A stretch of DNA of 64,000 nt from an uncultured Collinsella sp. Lineage in GTDB: Bacteria; Actinomycetota; Coriobacteriia; Coriobacteriales; Coriobacteriaceae. Below the pieces are notes generated by a model, which saw only the letters and a list, made by a program, of their open reading frames with translations, had not been told where the DNA came from and searched no databases. The stretch is taken from positions 1 through 64,000 of the forward strand of contig URIA01000003.1 in the NCBI GenBank assembly GCA_900547765.1, read 5' to 3'. This document shows, piece by piece, positions 50,909 to 59,490 of this stretch. The position numbers and the translations under genes were made by a program. Every line of letters begins with the position of its first letter. Position 1 is the stretch's first letter.

Positions 50909-51409
50909 ATGGATATCCAACTTAAGACGGGATGCTTTGAAGACGCGGCGCTGGTGCGCCGCGTCGTTTTTATGGATGAGCAGGGCTACGAGAATGAGTT
51001 TGACGCTATCGACGAGGCTCCGAGCTGCATCCATGTGACGCTGTACGTGGACGGCGAGCTCGCCGGTTGCTCGCGCGTGTTTCCCGAGGAGCTGGAGCGC
51101 GTAGCCGATGCGGAGGCACCGGTGTCGCCGGCGTGCGATATGGATGAAGGTGTTGCGGCGGGGGAGACCTACATTATGGGACGCGTCGCGGTGCTGCCCT
51201 CGATGCGCCGTCGTGGCTTGGCAAGCAAGATCGTCGAGGCCAGCGATGCCGCCGCGCGCGATGCCGGTGCCAAGCTCATAAAGCTGCACGCTCAAGAATA
51301 TGTCCTGCCGCTCTATGCCAAGGCGGGCTACACGCAAATCGCGCCGGTGGACTATGAGGACGAAGGCCAGCCCCATGCCTGGATGGCCAAACGCGTGAGC
51401 GACAGATAG
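50909..51409 (+). CDS. GNAT-family N-acetyltransferase
   Basis: 166 residues. Acetyl-CoA-binding site IMGRVAVLPSMRRRGLASKIVEASDAAARDAGAKLIKLHAQ and the typical end YAKAGYTQIAPVDYEDEGQPHAWMAKRV. The beginning LVRRVVFMDEQGYENEFDAIDE is like the ElaA-type subgroup. The ATG at 50909 follows GAAGGGG. The substrate is unknown. It stands alone between cpsB and htpG. Confidence 0.9.
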   Translation: MDIQLKTGCFEDAALVRRVVFMDEQGYENEFDAIDEAPSCIHVTLYVDGELAGCSRVFPEELERVADAEAPVSPACDMDEGVAAGETYIMGRVAVLPSMRRRGLASKIVEASDAAARDAGAKLIKLHAQEYVLPLYAKAGYTQIAPVDYEDEGQPHAWMAKRVSDR

Positions 51410-51554
51410 AGACGTTCCTTTTCGGCCGGCAGTAGGGGACACTCCTTGGCAATCGACGCATGGGCGCCCCGACATACAGTTTTTCGATTCCGTATGTATA
51501 TATGCGCGCTAATGGGTTATAAAATCTAAGTCTGAACATAGCAGGTCTGCAATG

Positions 51555-51579
51555 CGGCTCGGGCAACCGAGCCGTTTTT
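51555..51579 (+). terminator. Terminator-like hairpin just upstream of htpG
   Basis: A perfect 8-bp stem (51555-51562 with 51567-51574) around GCAA, followed by TTTTT. It lies 30 bases before the htpG start and after a TATAAA element (51518-51523). It may end the GNAT transcript or sit in the htpG leader. Confidence 0.6.
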
Positions 51580-51609
51580 GCGGGCAGGGGTAGCGCGAAA
51601 GGACTGCAC

Positions 51610-53634
51610 ATGCGTCAATTTAAGACCGAGAGCAAAAAACTGCTCGACCTCATGATCAACTCCATCTATACCAACAAGGAAATCTTCCTGCGCGAGCTTA
51701 TCTCCAACGCGAGCGATGCCGTCGACAAGCTCAACTTTAAGAGCCTGCAGGATCCGAGCGTCAAGCTTGACCAGGGCGACCTGGCCATTCGCGTCTCTTT
51801 CGATAAGGACGCCCGCACCATCACGATCTCGGATAACGGTATCGGCATGACCGCCGAGGAGCTCGAGCGCAATCTGGGCACCATCGCCCACTCCGGCTCT
51901 GAGGAGTTTAAGACCGAGAACGCCGAGCAGCAGGGCTCCGATGTCGACATCATCGGCCAGTTTGGCGTGGGCTTCTACTCCGCCTTTATGGTCGCCAGCC
52001 ACGTGAAGGTCGTCAGCCGCGCCTATGGCGAGGACGCCGCTCACGTGTGGGAGTCCGACGGCCTTGAGGGCTACACCATCGAGGGCGGCGAGCGCGCCGA
52101 ACACGGCACCGACGTTATCCTGACGCTGCGCGAGAACGAGAAGCTCGATGCCGACGGCGAGGCCGAGACCTACGATCGCTTCCTGACCGAGTGGGGTCTC
52201 AAGAGCCTGATTCAGCAGTACAGTAACTATGTGCGTTACCCGATCCAGATGATGGTGTCCAAGAGCCGCCAGAAACCCAAGCCCGAGGACGCCGGCGACG
52301 ATTACAAGCCCGAGTACGAGGACTACCAGGAGCTCGAGACCGTCAATTCCATGACACCGATCTGGAAGAAGCACAGCTCCGATGTCGAGCAGAAGGACTA
52401 CGACGAGTTCTACAAGTCCACGTTCCACGACTTTGACGATCCTGCGCGCACCATCAGCTTCCACGCCGAGGGCACGCTCGAGTATGACGCCCTGCTGTTT
52501 GTGCCGGGACGCGCGCCGTTCGATCTGTACAGCAAGGACTACGAGAAGGGTCTGGCGCTCTACAGCTCCAACGTCCTGATCATGGAGAAGTGCGACGACC
52601 TGCTGCCCGACTACTACAACTTTGTCCGCGGCGTCGTGGATTCCGCCGACGTGTCGCTCAACATCTCGCGCGAGACGCTGCAGCAGAACCGTCAGCTCAA
52701 GGCCATCGCCAAGCGTGTGGAAAAGAAGATTACCGCCGACCTTGAGGATATGCGTGACAACGACCGCGAGGCCTACGAGAAGTTCTTTGAGAACTTTGGC
52801 CGCGGTCTTAAGTACGGCATCTACTCGAGCTATGGCATGAAGGCCGATGAGCTCGCCGACCTGTTGCTGTTCTGGTCTGCCAAGGAACAGAAGATGATTA
52901 CCCTGGCCGAGTATGCCAAGGGCATGCCTGAGGATCAGAAGGCCATCTACTACGCCGCCGGCGACTCGCGTGAGCGCTTGGCCAAGATGCCCGTGGTAAA
53001 GGGCGTGCTCGACCGCGGCTATGACGTGCTGCTGCTGACGCAGGATGTGGATGAGTTCACGTTCCAGGCTATGCGTGAGTACGTTGCCGCCGATATGCCC
53101 AAGATCTACGAGGACGATGCTGCCCGCGAGGCTGCCGAGAAGGCTGTGGCCGACGGTGCCGAGCCCGAGGTCGAGGATCGTCATCTAGAGCTCAAGAACG
53201 TTGCGACCGGTGATCTTGACCTGGCGACCGAGGACGAGAAGAAGGAGGCCGAGGACGCCACCAAGGAGAACGAGGACCTCTTTAGCGCTATGAAGGAGGC
53301 GCTCGGTGACAAGGTCGAGAAAGTCGCCGTCTCCGCGCGCCTGACCGATGCCCCCGCTTGTATCACCACCGAGGGCCCACTTTCGCTCGAGATGGAGAAG
53401 GTGCTCCAGAAGGGACCCGAGGGCGCGCCCGACGGCATGCCCAAGAGCCAACGCGTGCTCGAGCTCAACGCCAAGCACCCGGTCTTTGACAAGCTTGTCG
53501 CTGCCCAGAAGGCAGGCGACGCCGACAAGATCAAGCAGTACTCCGGTCTGCTCTATGACCAGGCTCTGCTGGTCGAGGGCATCCTCCCCGAGGACCCCGT
53601 AGCCTTCGCAGCCGCCATTTGTGAACTTATGTAA
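51610..53634 (+). CDS. htpG: Molecular chaperone HtpG (Hsp90)
   Basis: 674 residues. The N-terminal ATPase is complete (YTNKEIFLRELISNASDAVDKLNF, DNGIGMTAEELERNLGTIAHSG, GQFGVGFYSAFMVA). The middle domain has LFVPGRAPFDLY and LNISRETLQQNRQLKAIAKR, and the C-terminal dimerisation domain ends in EDPVAFAAAICELM. An acidic insert around residues 500-560 (EDEKKEAEDATKENEDLF) makes it slightly longer than E. coli HtpG. Usually heat-induced; no HspR or CIRCE site is seen. Confidence 0.97.
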   Translation: MRQFKTESKKLLDLMINSIYTNKEIFLRELISNASDAVDKLNFKSLQDPSVKLDQGDLAIRVSFDKDARTITISDNGIGMTAEELERNLGTIAHSGSEEFKTENAEQQGSDVDIIGQFGVGFYSAFMVASHVKVVSRAYGEDAAHVWESDGLEGYTIEGGERAEHGTDVILTLRENEKLDADGEAETYDRFLTEWGLKSLIQQYSNYVRYPIQMMVSKSRQKPKPEDAGDDYKPEYEDYQELETVNSMTPIWKKHSSDVEQKDYDEFYKSTFHDFDDPARTISFHAEGTLEYDALLFVPGRAPFDLYSKDYEKGLALYSSNVLIMEKCDDLLPDYYNFVRGVVDSADVSLNISRETLQQNRQLKAIAKRVEKKITADLEDMRDNDREAYEKFFENFGRGLKYGIYSSYGMKADELADLLLFWSAKEQKMITLAEYAKGMPEDQKAIYYAAGDSRERLAKMPVVKGVLDRGYDVLLLTQDVDEFTFQAMREYVAADMPKIYEDDAAREAAEKAVADGAEPEVEDRHLELKNVATGDLDLATEDEKKEAEDATKENEDLFSAMKEALGDKVEKVAVSARLTDAPACITTEGPLSLEMEKVLQKGPEGAPDGMPKSQRVLELNAKHPVFDKLVAAQKAGDADKIKQYSGLLYDQALLVEGILPEDPVAFAAAICELM

Positions 53635-53637
53635 TTG

Positions 53638-53722
53638 GTTCCGCCGTTCTAACGAACGGCGGACCGGTCGACGCTGCCCTCAGTTCCGCCGTTCTAACGA
53701 ACGGCGGACCAGTCGACGCTGC
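53638..53722. repeat. Tandem 40-bp repeat with internal hairpin, copies 1 and 2
   Basis: Copies at 53638-53677 and 53683-53722 match at 39 of 40 bases. Each contains CCGCCGTT/AACGGCGG around CTAACG. A third copy in inverted orientation is at 59218-59256, on the far side of the two YhgE/Pip genes. Confidence 0.85.
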
Positions 53723-53822
53723 GCGGGCGCCAGAGCGACAACTTGTCATTCAAAGAGGACGGCATGACCAGAAGGTCTATGCCGTCCTCTTTTCATGCCA
53801 ATTTGTTCGCTCTGGCGCCCGC
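53723..53822. repeat. Nested palindrome wrapping the htpG terminator
   Basis: Outer arms of 16 bp (53723-53738 with 53807-53822) and an inner 14-bp terminator stem (53752-53765 with 53779-53792) are both perfect. The inner stem is followed by TCA after a TTTT, so it can terminate htpG. A 13-bp tail (53821-53833) recurs inverted at 59107-59119. Confidence 0.8.
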
Positions 53823-53864
53823 TCGCTGGCATTGCTAAAACATCGATGTTACCGTGGTCCAAAC

Positions 53865-53920
53865 TAGTCGTTGGGGGCGTTCTTGTTTGACCAGTCGTTT
53901 AAGAACGTCCCCGATGACTA
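53865..53920. repeat. Further imperfect palindrome before the YhgE/Pip genes
   Basis: TAGTC/GACTA at the ends, and GGGGCGTTCTT (53874-53884) pairing with AAGAACGTCCCC (53901-53912) with one bulge. The next 140 bases are AT-rich and probably hold the promoter of the YhgE/Pip pair (a TACAAT at 54066 is a candidate -10). Confidence 0.6.
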
Positions 53921-54121
53921 TTTGAATTGCTAATTTGTGCGGGTTGTGGTTTTGTGACCTGCTGAAATTAAAGATACTGTACAACTGTACGTTAATTCGT
54001 CTTCGTAGTATATTGCTACCCGCAAAACTCAATACCATTGTGCTCTGAGACGCTAAAGCGCTTACGTACAATGGTTATCGATAGTACGATTCGATTCAAC
54101 GACAGGATGGATGGTCCAAGC

Positions 54122-56887
54122 GTGAGTCTCGGCAGCAAACTATCCAATGCAAAGGTCTCCTTTGCGATATTTAAGCGCGACATTAAGCGACTGCTTGTGA
54201 ACCCCGTCGCCTTGGTGGTTACCCTTGGCGTGTGCGTTATTCCCTCGCTGTATGCCTGGTACAACATCGTGGCCAACTGGGATCCGTACGGAAACACCCA
54301 GGGCATCAAGATTGCCATCGCCAACAACGATCGGGGCACCCAAAACGACCTGGTGGGCGAGCTCAACGCGGGCGATCAGGTCGTCGATCAGCTCAAGGAG
54401 AACGATCAGCTGGGCTGGACCTTCGTCGATTCTGCGGCCGATGCCAAAGAGGGCGTCGAGAGCGGTGAGTACTATGCGGCCATCGTAGTCCCCAAGAACT
54501 TCTCGGATAACCTGGTTTCGATGCTCGACGGCAACTACCATCAGCCCAAGCTTACGTACTACGTCAATGAGAAGAAGAGCGCTATTGCGCCCAAGGTTAC
54601 CGACACCGGTGCAAACACCATCGAGGAGCAGATCAACTCGGAATTTGTCTCCACGGTGGGCGAGACCGTTGCCAGTATTGCCAAGGATGCCGGAGTCGAT
54701 TTAAAGGACAAGGCAACCCAGACTCAGGATTCGTTGGCCGGTTCGGTATCAGAGGCTTCCGATACGTTGGGCGAAGTGCGTGATTCGATTGGCGACATGA
54801 ATGCCGCCATCGATAAGACGAGTGGTTCCATTGCCTCGGCAGATGCGGCACTTGCCGGTCTGCAGGGTCAGGCGCCGTCGCTGACGCAGGCGATCTCCCA
54901 GGGCAATGACCTGCTGGGCGAGGCTCGCGCCACGGCGGGCAACTCTGTCGCCTCGCTCTCCAAGGCGCTCTCGGAAGGCAGCCTTGCGCTCACCAAGACG
55001 TCAGCCTCCGCAAACGCTGCGATTGGCAAGCTGACGGGCACGGTCGCATCTACGACTACCCGTATCGACAACTCGCTTGAGTCTCTCCAAGCGACGATCG
55101 ACCACAATAAGGCCGTTATCGGGCACTTGGAAATTCTCGTCAATGACACGTCGACAGGTTCCAAGGAAATTGACGCGCGCATTGTATCGATCATCGATTT
55201 GCTCCGCGAGCAGAATGAAAAGCTTCAGAGCATCAAGGACGGTCTGTCTGCGCAGTCGAGCGCCATGGCGAATGACGCTGCGGCTGTCTCGGGTGCCAGC
55301 GACGCTATCAATAATGCAATTCAGACCGGTGCGACCAACCTTGGCCAGGCTCAGACGGACCTGGGTCAAAACGCGCTGCCGAAGGTCTCGAGCGCACTTG
55401 ATTCGTTTGCCGCCGTCTCGGGTGATCTGACGGGAATCGTGTCTGGCCTCACGCCTACTATTGCAAGTGCGCGCGGTACACTTTCGCAACTCAACGCCAC
55501 GCTCGGTCAGGCCAAGACCACGCTGTCCCAGACCGATGCCTCGCTTGCCAAGGTCCAGGACAAGCTCGCAACCGCCGCCAACGACATCGCGGCGCTACAG
55601 ACCTCCGAGTCCATGGGCGAGCTGGCCGGCCTGATGGGCGTCGACGTCGATGATGTTGCAGACTTCATGGCATCTCCGGTCGAGCTGACCTCAAAGTCAA
55701 TTTACCCGGTCAAGAGCTTTGGTTCGGGCATTGCCCCGTTCTATACCAATCTGGCGCTGTGGGTGGGCGGCTACGTGCTTATCGCCATCTACAAGCTCGA
55801 GGTCGACCGCGAAGGCATCGGCAGCTTTACCGCGCGTCAGGGCTACTTTGGCCGCTGGTTGCTCCTGGTGATCCTGGGCGCGTTGCAGGCCATCATCGTT
55901 ACGGTAGGCGATCTGGTGATCGGCGTGCAGTGCGTCAGCCCGCTGCTGTTCGTGCTGGGCGGCATCGCCATCTCGTTCACCTACGTCAATATCATCTATG
56001 CGCTGTCCACCACGTTTAAGCATATCGGCAAGGCTATCGGCGTCATTCTGGTTATCGTGCAGATCCCGGGTTCGTCGGGCATGTACCCCATCGAGATGAT
56101 GCCAGGCTTCTTCCAGTGGCTGCACCCGCTGCTGCCCTTTACCTACGGCATCAATCTGCTGCGCGAGACGGTCGGCGGCATGTATTCGTTCAACTACCTG
56201 TTTAACCTGTGCATTCTGGGCGTGTTCTTGATCGTGGCGCTCTTTATCGGTCTGCAGCTGCGTCCGCTGCTGCTCAACCTTAACCTGCTCTTTGATAAAC
56301 AGCTTTCCACGACCGGTATGATGATTTGCGAGTCCAACGACCTGCCGCGCCAGCGCTACTCGCTGCGCACAGCCACGCGTGTCATGCTCGATTCCGATTC
56401 GTACCGTCGCGAACTGCTCGATCATGCGGTCGCCTTTGAACATCGCTACCCGTACTACATCAAGGGCGGTTTTGCCGCCGTGGTGGGCGTTCAGGTCCTG
56501 CTCTTTGTCCTGTCGACGGTTCTCGATATCGACAATAACGGCAAGATCATCCTGCTTGTCATTTGGATCATCTCGGTTATTGCCATCTGCGGCTGGCTTA
56601 TCAATATCGAATATATCCGCGCGAGCCTCAATACCCAGATGCGCATCTCGGCGCTTTCGGATGAGGACCTGCGTCGCGAGATGCGCGAGCACACGGCCGC
56701 CATTCCTGCCGCCCGCCACATGTTTGGCCTCAACGCCAGCGAGCGTGGTGCCAAGGGCGGCGATCAGTCCACGGGCCGCTTGCCGCATATCGGCTCGCAC
56801 CATAAATCTCAGGGCAGCGACAGCACAGCCACAAATGATGGAGATACCACCGCGCTTGGCAAGCACTCCAAAGGAGGTGAGGCATAA
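54122..56887 (+). CDS. YhgE/Pip-domain membrane protein, first of a pair
   Basis: 921 residues with the GTG start at 54122; ATG starts at 54071 and 54107 are alternatives. One N-terminal membrane helix is followed by YAWYNIVANWDPYGNTQGIKIAIANNDRG, the YhgE/Pip signature. Residues 200-510 form a long Ser/Ala/Thr-rich coiled coil outside the cell, and the C-terminal 400 residues hold about six membrane helices (ABC-2-permease-like: QIPGSSGMYPIEMMPGFFQWLHPLLPFTYGINLLRE). Homologues include phage infection protein Pip and proteins tied to type VII-like export. Its stop is immediately followed by the next gene. Confidence 0.85.
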   Translation: MSLGSKLSNAKVSFAIFKRDIKRLLVNPVALVVTLGVCVIPSLYAWYNIVANWDPYGNTQGIKIAIANNDRGTQNDLVGELNAGDQVVDQLKENDQLGWTFVDSAADAKEGVESGEYYAAIVVPKNFSDNLVSMLDGNYHQPKLTYYVNEKKSAIAPKVTDTGANTIEEQINSEFVSTVGETVASIAKDAGVDLKDKATQTQDSLAGSVSEASDTLGEVRDSIGDMNAAIDKTSGSIASADAALAGLQGQAPSLTQAISQGNDLLGEARATAGNSVASLSKALSEGSLALTKTSASANAAIGKLTGTVASTTTRIDNSLESLQATIDHNKAVIGHLEILVNDTSTGSKEIDARIVSIIDLLREQNEKLQSIKDGLSAQSSAMANDAAAVSGASDAINNAIQTGATNLGQAQTDLGQNALPKVSSALDSFAAVSGDLTGIVSGLTPTIASARGTLSQLNATLGQAKTTLSQTDASLAKVQDKLATAANDIAALQTSESMGELAGLMGVDVDDVADFMASPVELTSKSIYPVKSFGSGIAPFYTNLALWVGGYVLIAIYKLEVDREGIGSFTARQGYFGRWLLLVILGALQAIIVTVGDLVIGVQCVSPLLFVLGGIAISFTYVNIIYALSTTFKHIGKAIGVILVIVQIPGSSGMYPIEMMPGFFQWLHPLLPFTYGINLLRETVGGMYSFNYLFNLCILGVFLIVALFIGLQLRPLLLNLNLLFDKQLSTTGMMICESNDLPRQRYSLRTATRVMLDSDSYRRELLDHAVAFEHRYPYYIKGGFAAVVGVQVLLFVLSTVLDIDNNGKIILLVIWIISVIAICGWLINIEYIRASLNTQMRISALSDEDLRREMREHTAAIPAARHMFGLNASERGAKGGDQSTGRLPHIGSHHKSQGSDSTATNDGDTTALGKHSKGGEA

Positions 56888-59077
56888 ATGAAGAACATCC
56901 TGCATCTGTTTAGGCGCGATGTCCAAAACGTGTCTCGCTCCGTGATCGGCTTGATTGTCGTGATGGGCCTCATTATCGTGCCGTGTCTGTACGCGTGGTT
57001 TAACATCGCCGGCAGCTGGGATCCGTACGGCAACACCGGCAATCTTAAGATCGCCGTGGTCAACACCGATGAGGGTTACGAGAGCGATCTGATTCCCGTC
57101 GAGGTTAACGTGGGCGAAAACGTGACCGCCACCCTACGCGGCAACGAGAGCTTCGATTGGGTTGTGCTTAACGATCGCGAAAAGGCTATCGAGGGCGTTA
57201 AGTCGGGCGCGTACTATGCTGCCGTCGTTATCCCCAAAACGTTTAGTGCCGATATGATGACGCTTTTCTCGACCGACGTGAAACACGCCGATATCGAGTT
57301 TTACGAGAACCAGAAGGCCAACGCCATCGCGCAGATCGTGACCGAGAAGGGTTCAAGCGCCGTTCAGAACCAGGTTAACGAATCTTTTACCGAGACCATT
57401 ACGAGCATCGGTCTTAAGACGGTGTCCAGCCTGCTCGATTACATGAGCACCGACCAGGTCAGCAACTTTATCGCCAACCTGTCCTCGACGCTCGGCGATT
57501 CGATTGAGGACCTGCAAGACGTTCAGGCTAATGCTTCGTCGCTGGCGGGCATTTTGAGCTCTACGTCCGATTCGTTGACGTCGGCGAGCGGTATGCTCCA
57601 GCAGACGGGTACGGTCGATGAGTCGACCAAGCGGTTGATGGAGCATGCCAAGAGCGGCATGAGCGATTCCAAAGAAGCGCTGAAGGCCGCCAACGACGCC
57701 ATCAACGCCGCGATTGACGGAAGCGCTGGCTCGTTCGACAACGTGTCCGCCGAGCTTGCGAAGGCATTCGATGCCGCGAATCAGCATGTTGACCTTACGG
57801 TGTCTCAGCTCAACGATGCCGCGGCGGCGCTCAATACACGTGCCGACGATATCGACGCCACGGCCGACCAGCTCCGCGGCTTTGCCGAGCAGGTCAGTGA
57901 CGAAAAGCTCCAGGAGAGCCTCAAGTCTGTGGCAACATCGCTGAACAGGATCGCGGTGGAGTATCGCAACAGCGCCAAGGACCTGACGGCAACTGCTAAG
58001 TCCCTTTCTGACAGCATGGCAGAGGTCAACAGCACGCGTGCCGAAGTCGACCAGGCCATCGCCGATGCCAAGGCGGGCATTTCGGGCGCCAAGTCCGACT
58101 ACGACTCCACGTTCTCGGTCAAGGCAAAGGAGCTCAAGAAGACGGTTTCAGGCATCCTGGACTCGCTGGATGGCATCTCGGGCGATCTGAATAGCGCCGT
58201 AGACGGCCTGACCGATGCATCCGGTTCGCTGGCAAAGGGCCTCTCCAAGGCTGCAAAGCTGGTCAACAAGGCTTCCGATCAGCTGGGTGAGGCGTCCGAT
58301 AAGATCAGTGCCTTTAAGGACGAGCTCGACGGTGCCCTTATGTCGGACGATCTGGCCACGATCAAGACGATGATTGGCAATGATCCCGAGGGTCTGGCCG
58401 TGTCGCTTTCCGGTCCCGTCGCGCTCGATCGCAAGCCGGTCTATCCGATCCGCAATTACGGTTCGGCCATGGCGCCGTTCTATACGATCCTGTCGCTCTG
58501 GGTCGGCTCGATCGTGCTAGCGGCCATGATGAAGGTCTCGGTCGACGATGAGCTTATCAACGAGCTCATCCCCGTGCGCTTGCACGAGATCTACCTGGGC
58601 CGCTACCTGTTCTTTGGCGGTCTGGCCCTGCTGCAGGCAACGCTCGTGTGTGCGGGCGACATCCTGTTCTTTGGCATTCAGTGCGATAACCCATTGCAGT
58701 TTGTGCTGGCGGGCTGGGTCGCGAGTCTCGTGTTCTCCAATATCGTCTACACGCTTACGGTGTCGTTTGGCGATATCGGCAAGGCTTTGGCCGTTGTGCT
58801 GCTGGTCATGCAGGTCGGCGGTTCGGGCGGTACGTTCCCCATCGAGATGACCGGTCCCGTGTTCCAGGCGATCTATCCGTTCCTGCCGTTTACCCACGGC
58901 ATCAACGCCATGCACGCCGCCATGGCCGGTGCCTACCATATGGAGTACTGGGTTGAGCTGGGTATTCTGGCGAGCTATCTGATTCCGTCGCTGGCCCTGG
59001 GCGTCGTCTTCCGCCGCCCGGTTATCAAAGCTAACGACTGGATCATCGAAAAGCTGGAATCAACAAAGCTAATTTAG
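56888..59077 (+). CDS. YhgE/Pip-domain membrane protein, second of a pair
   Basis: 729 residues, paralogue of the preceding protein, starting MKNILHLFRRDVQNVSRSVIG. It repeats the signature AWFNIAGSWDPYGNTGNLKIAVVNTDEGY, a coiled-coil region (about 190-470) and the C-terminal ABC-2-like membrane domain (MQVGGSGGTFPIEMTGPVFQAIYPFLPFTHGINAMHAAM). Start and stop abut the first gene (TAAATG), with GGAGGTGAGG before it, so the two are coupled and may form a heterodimeric complex. A terminator lies within 59153-59181. Confidence 0.87.
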   Translation: MKNILHLFRRDVQNVSRSVIGLIVVMGLIIVPCLYAWFNIAGSWDPYGNTGNLKIAVVNTDEGYESDLIPVEVNVGENVTATLRGNESFDWVVLNDREKAIEGVKSGAYYAAVVIPKTFSADMMTLFSTDVKHADIEFYENQKANAIAQIVTEKGSSAVQNQVNESFTETITSIGLKTVSSLLDYMSTDQVSNFIANLSSTLGDSIEDLQDVQANASSLAGILSSTSDSLTSASGMLQQTGTVDESTKRLMEHAKSGMSDSKEALKAANDAINAAIDGSAGSFDNVSAELAKAFDAANQHVDLTVSQLNDAAAALNTRADDIDATADQLRGFAEQVSDEKLQESLKSVATSLNRIAVEYRNSAKDLTATAKSLSDSMAEVNSTRAEVDQAIADAKAGISGAKSDYDSTFSVKAKELKKTVSGILDSLDGISGDLNSAVDGLTDASGSLAKGLSKAAKLVNKASDQLGEASDKISAFKDELDGALMSDDLATIKTMIGNDPEGLAVSLSGPVALDRKPVYPIRNYGSAMAPFYTILSLWVGSIVLAAMMKVSVDDELINELIPVRLHEIYLGRYLFFGGLALLQATLVCAGDILFFGIQCDNPLQFVLAGWVASLVFSNIVYTLTVSFGDIGKALAVVLLVMQVGGSGGTFPIEMTGPVFQAIYPFLPFTHGINAMHAAMAGAYHMEYWVELGILASYLIPSLALGVVFRRPVIKANDWIIEKLESTKLI

Positions 59078-59117
59078 TGCGGCAACGTTAACGCTGACGC
59101 AGCACTAATGCCAGCGA

Positions 59118-59217
59118 GCGAGCCGCATTTGCGCCAAGGTGACGTGAAATGAAAGGGCGCTGACCTTCTGGTCGCGCCCTTGAAATTGAACGTCAGATTG
59201 GCGTGAATGCGGCTCGC
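59118..59217. repeat. Nested palindrome with terminator core after the YhgE/Pip pair
   Basis: Outer arms 59118-59137 and 59198-59217 pair at 18 of 20 positions, TGACGT/ACGTCA lies further in, and the core AAGGGCGC-T-GACC/GGTC-GCGCCCTT is at 59153-59181. Architecture is as at 53723. Confidence 0.7.
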
Positions 59218-59256
59218 GCAGCGTCGGCCGGTCCGCCGTTCGGCAGAACGGCGGAA
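59218..59256. repeat. 40-bp repeat, copy 3, inverted
   Basis: Reverse complement matches copy 1 (53638-53677) with three differences over 39 bases. It bounds the YhgE/Pip pair on its right side. Confidence 0.8.
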
Positions 59257-59268
59257 TAAAACTATTTC

Positions 59269-59308
59269 ACGTCACCTTGCTCGCTTGGGGCCGTTTTCGC
59301 TGACGTTG
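59269..59308. repeat. Dispersed 40-bp intergenic repeat, copy B
   Basis: Identical to 58-97 except for the five spacer bases 59287-59291. Confidence 0.7.
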
Positions 59309-59352
59309 ACGGAACATCGAGGTTATTCAAGTCGGTACTTTAGCGGGCTGGA

Positions 59353-59420
59353 TTGCACGGGCTGCTTGGTTGTTGCTACAGTAGCGGGGCGTGCCGGGGG
59401 TCCGGTGCGCCCTGTTTTTA
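59353..59420 (+). promoter_or_regulatory. Promoter with immediate terminator-like hairpin, upstream of the DMT gene
   Basis: TTGCAC (59353-59358) and TACAGT (59377-59382), 18 bases apart, then a 10-bp stem (59387-59396 with 59403-59412) and TTTTT. The hairpin would be at the very start of the transcript. Confidence 0.45.
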
Positions 59421-59490
59421 TTTGACCATGAGGCGGCACGCAGCCATACGCGTGCGGACACCACGCCCAGATTGAGTGCGAGGATGTTCC

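Noticed and set aside
51410..51609. HspR (HAIR) or CIRCE heat-shock operator before htpG
   Set aside because: Neither consensus inverted repeat could be found.
53638..53722. CRISPR array
   Set aside because: Only two tandem copies with a 5-base gap, an internal palindrome and no spacer-length unique sequence. It belongs to the dispersed repeat family instead.
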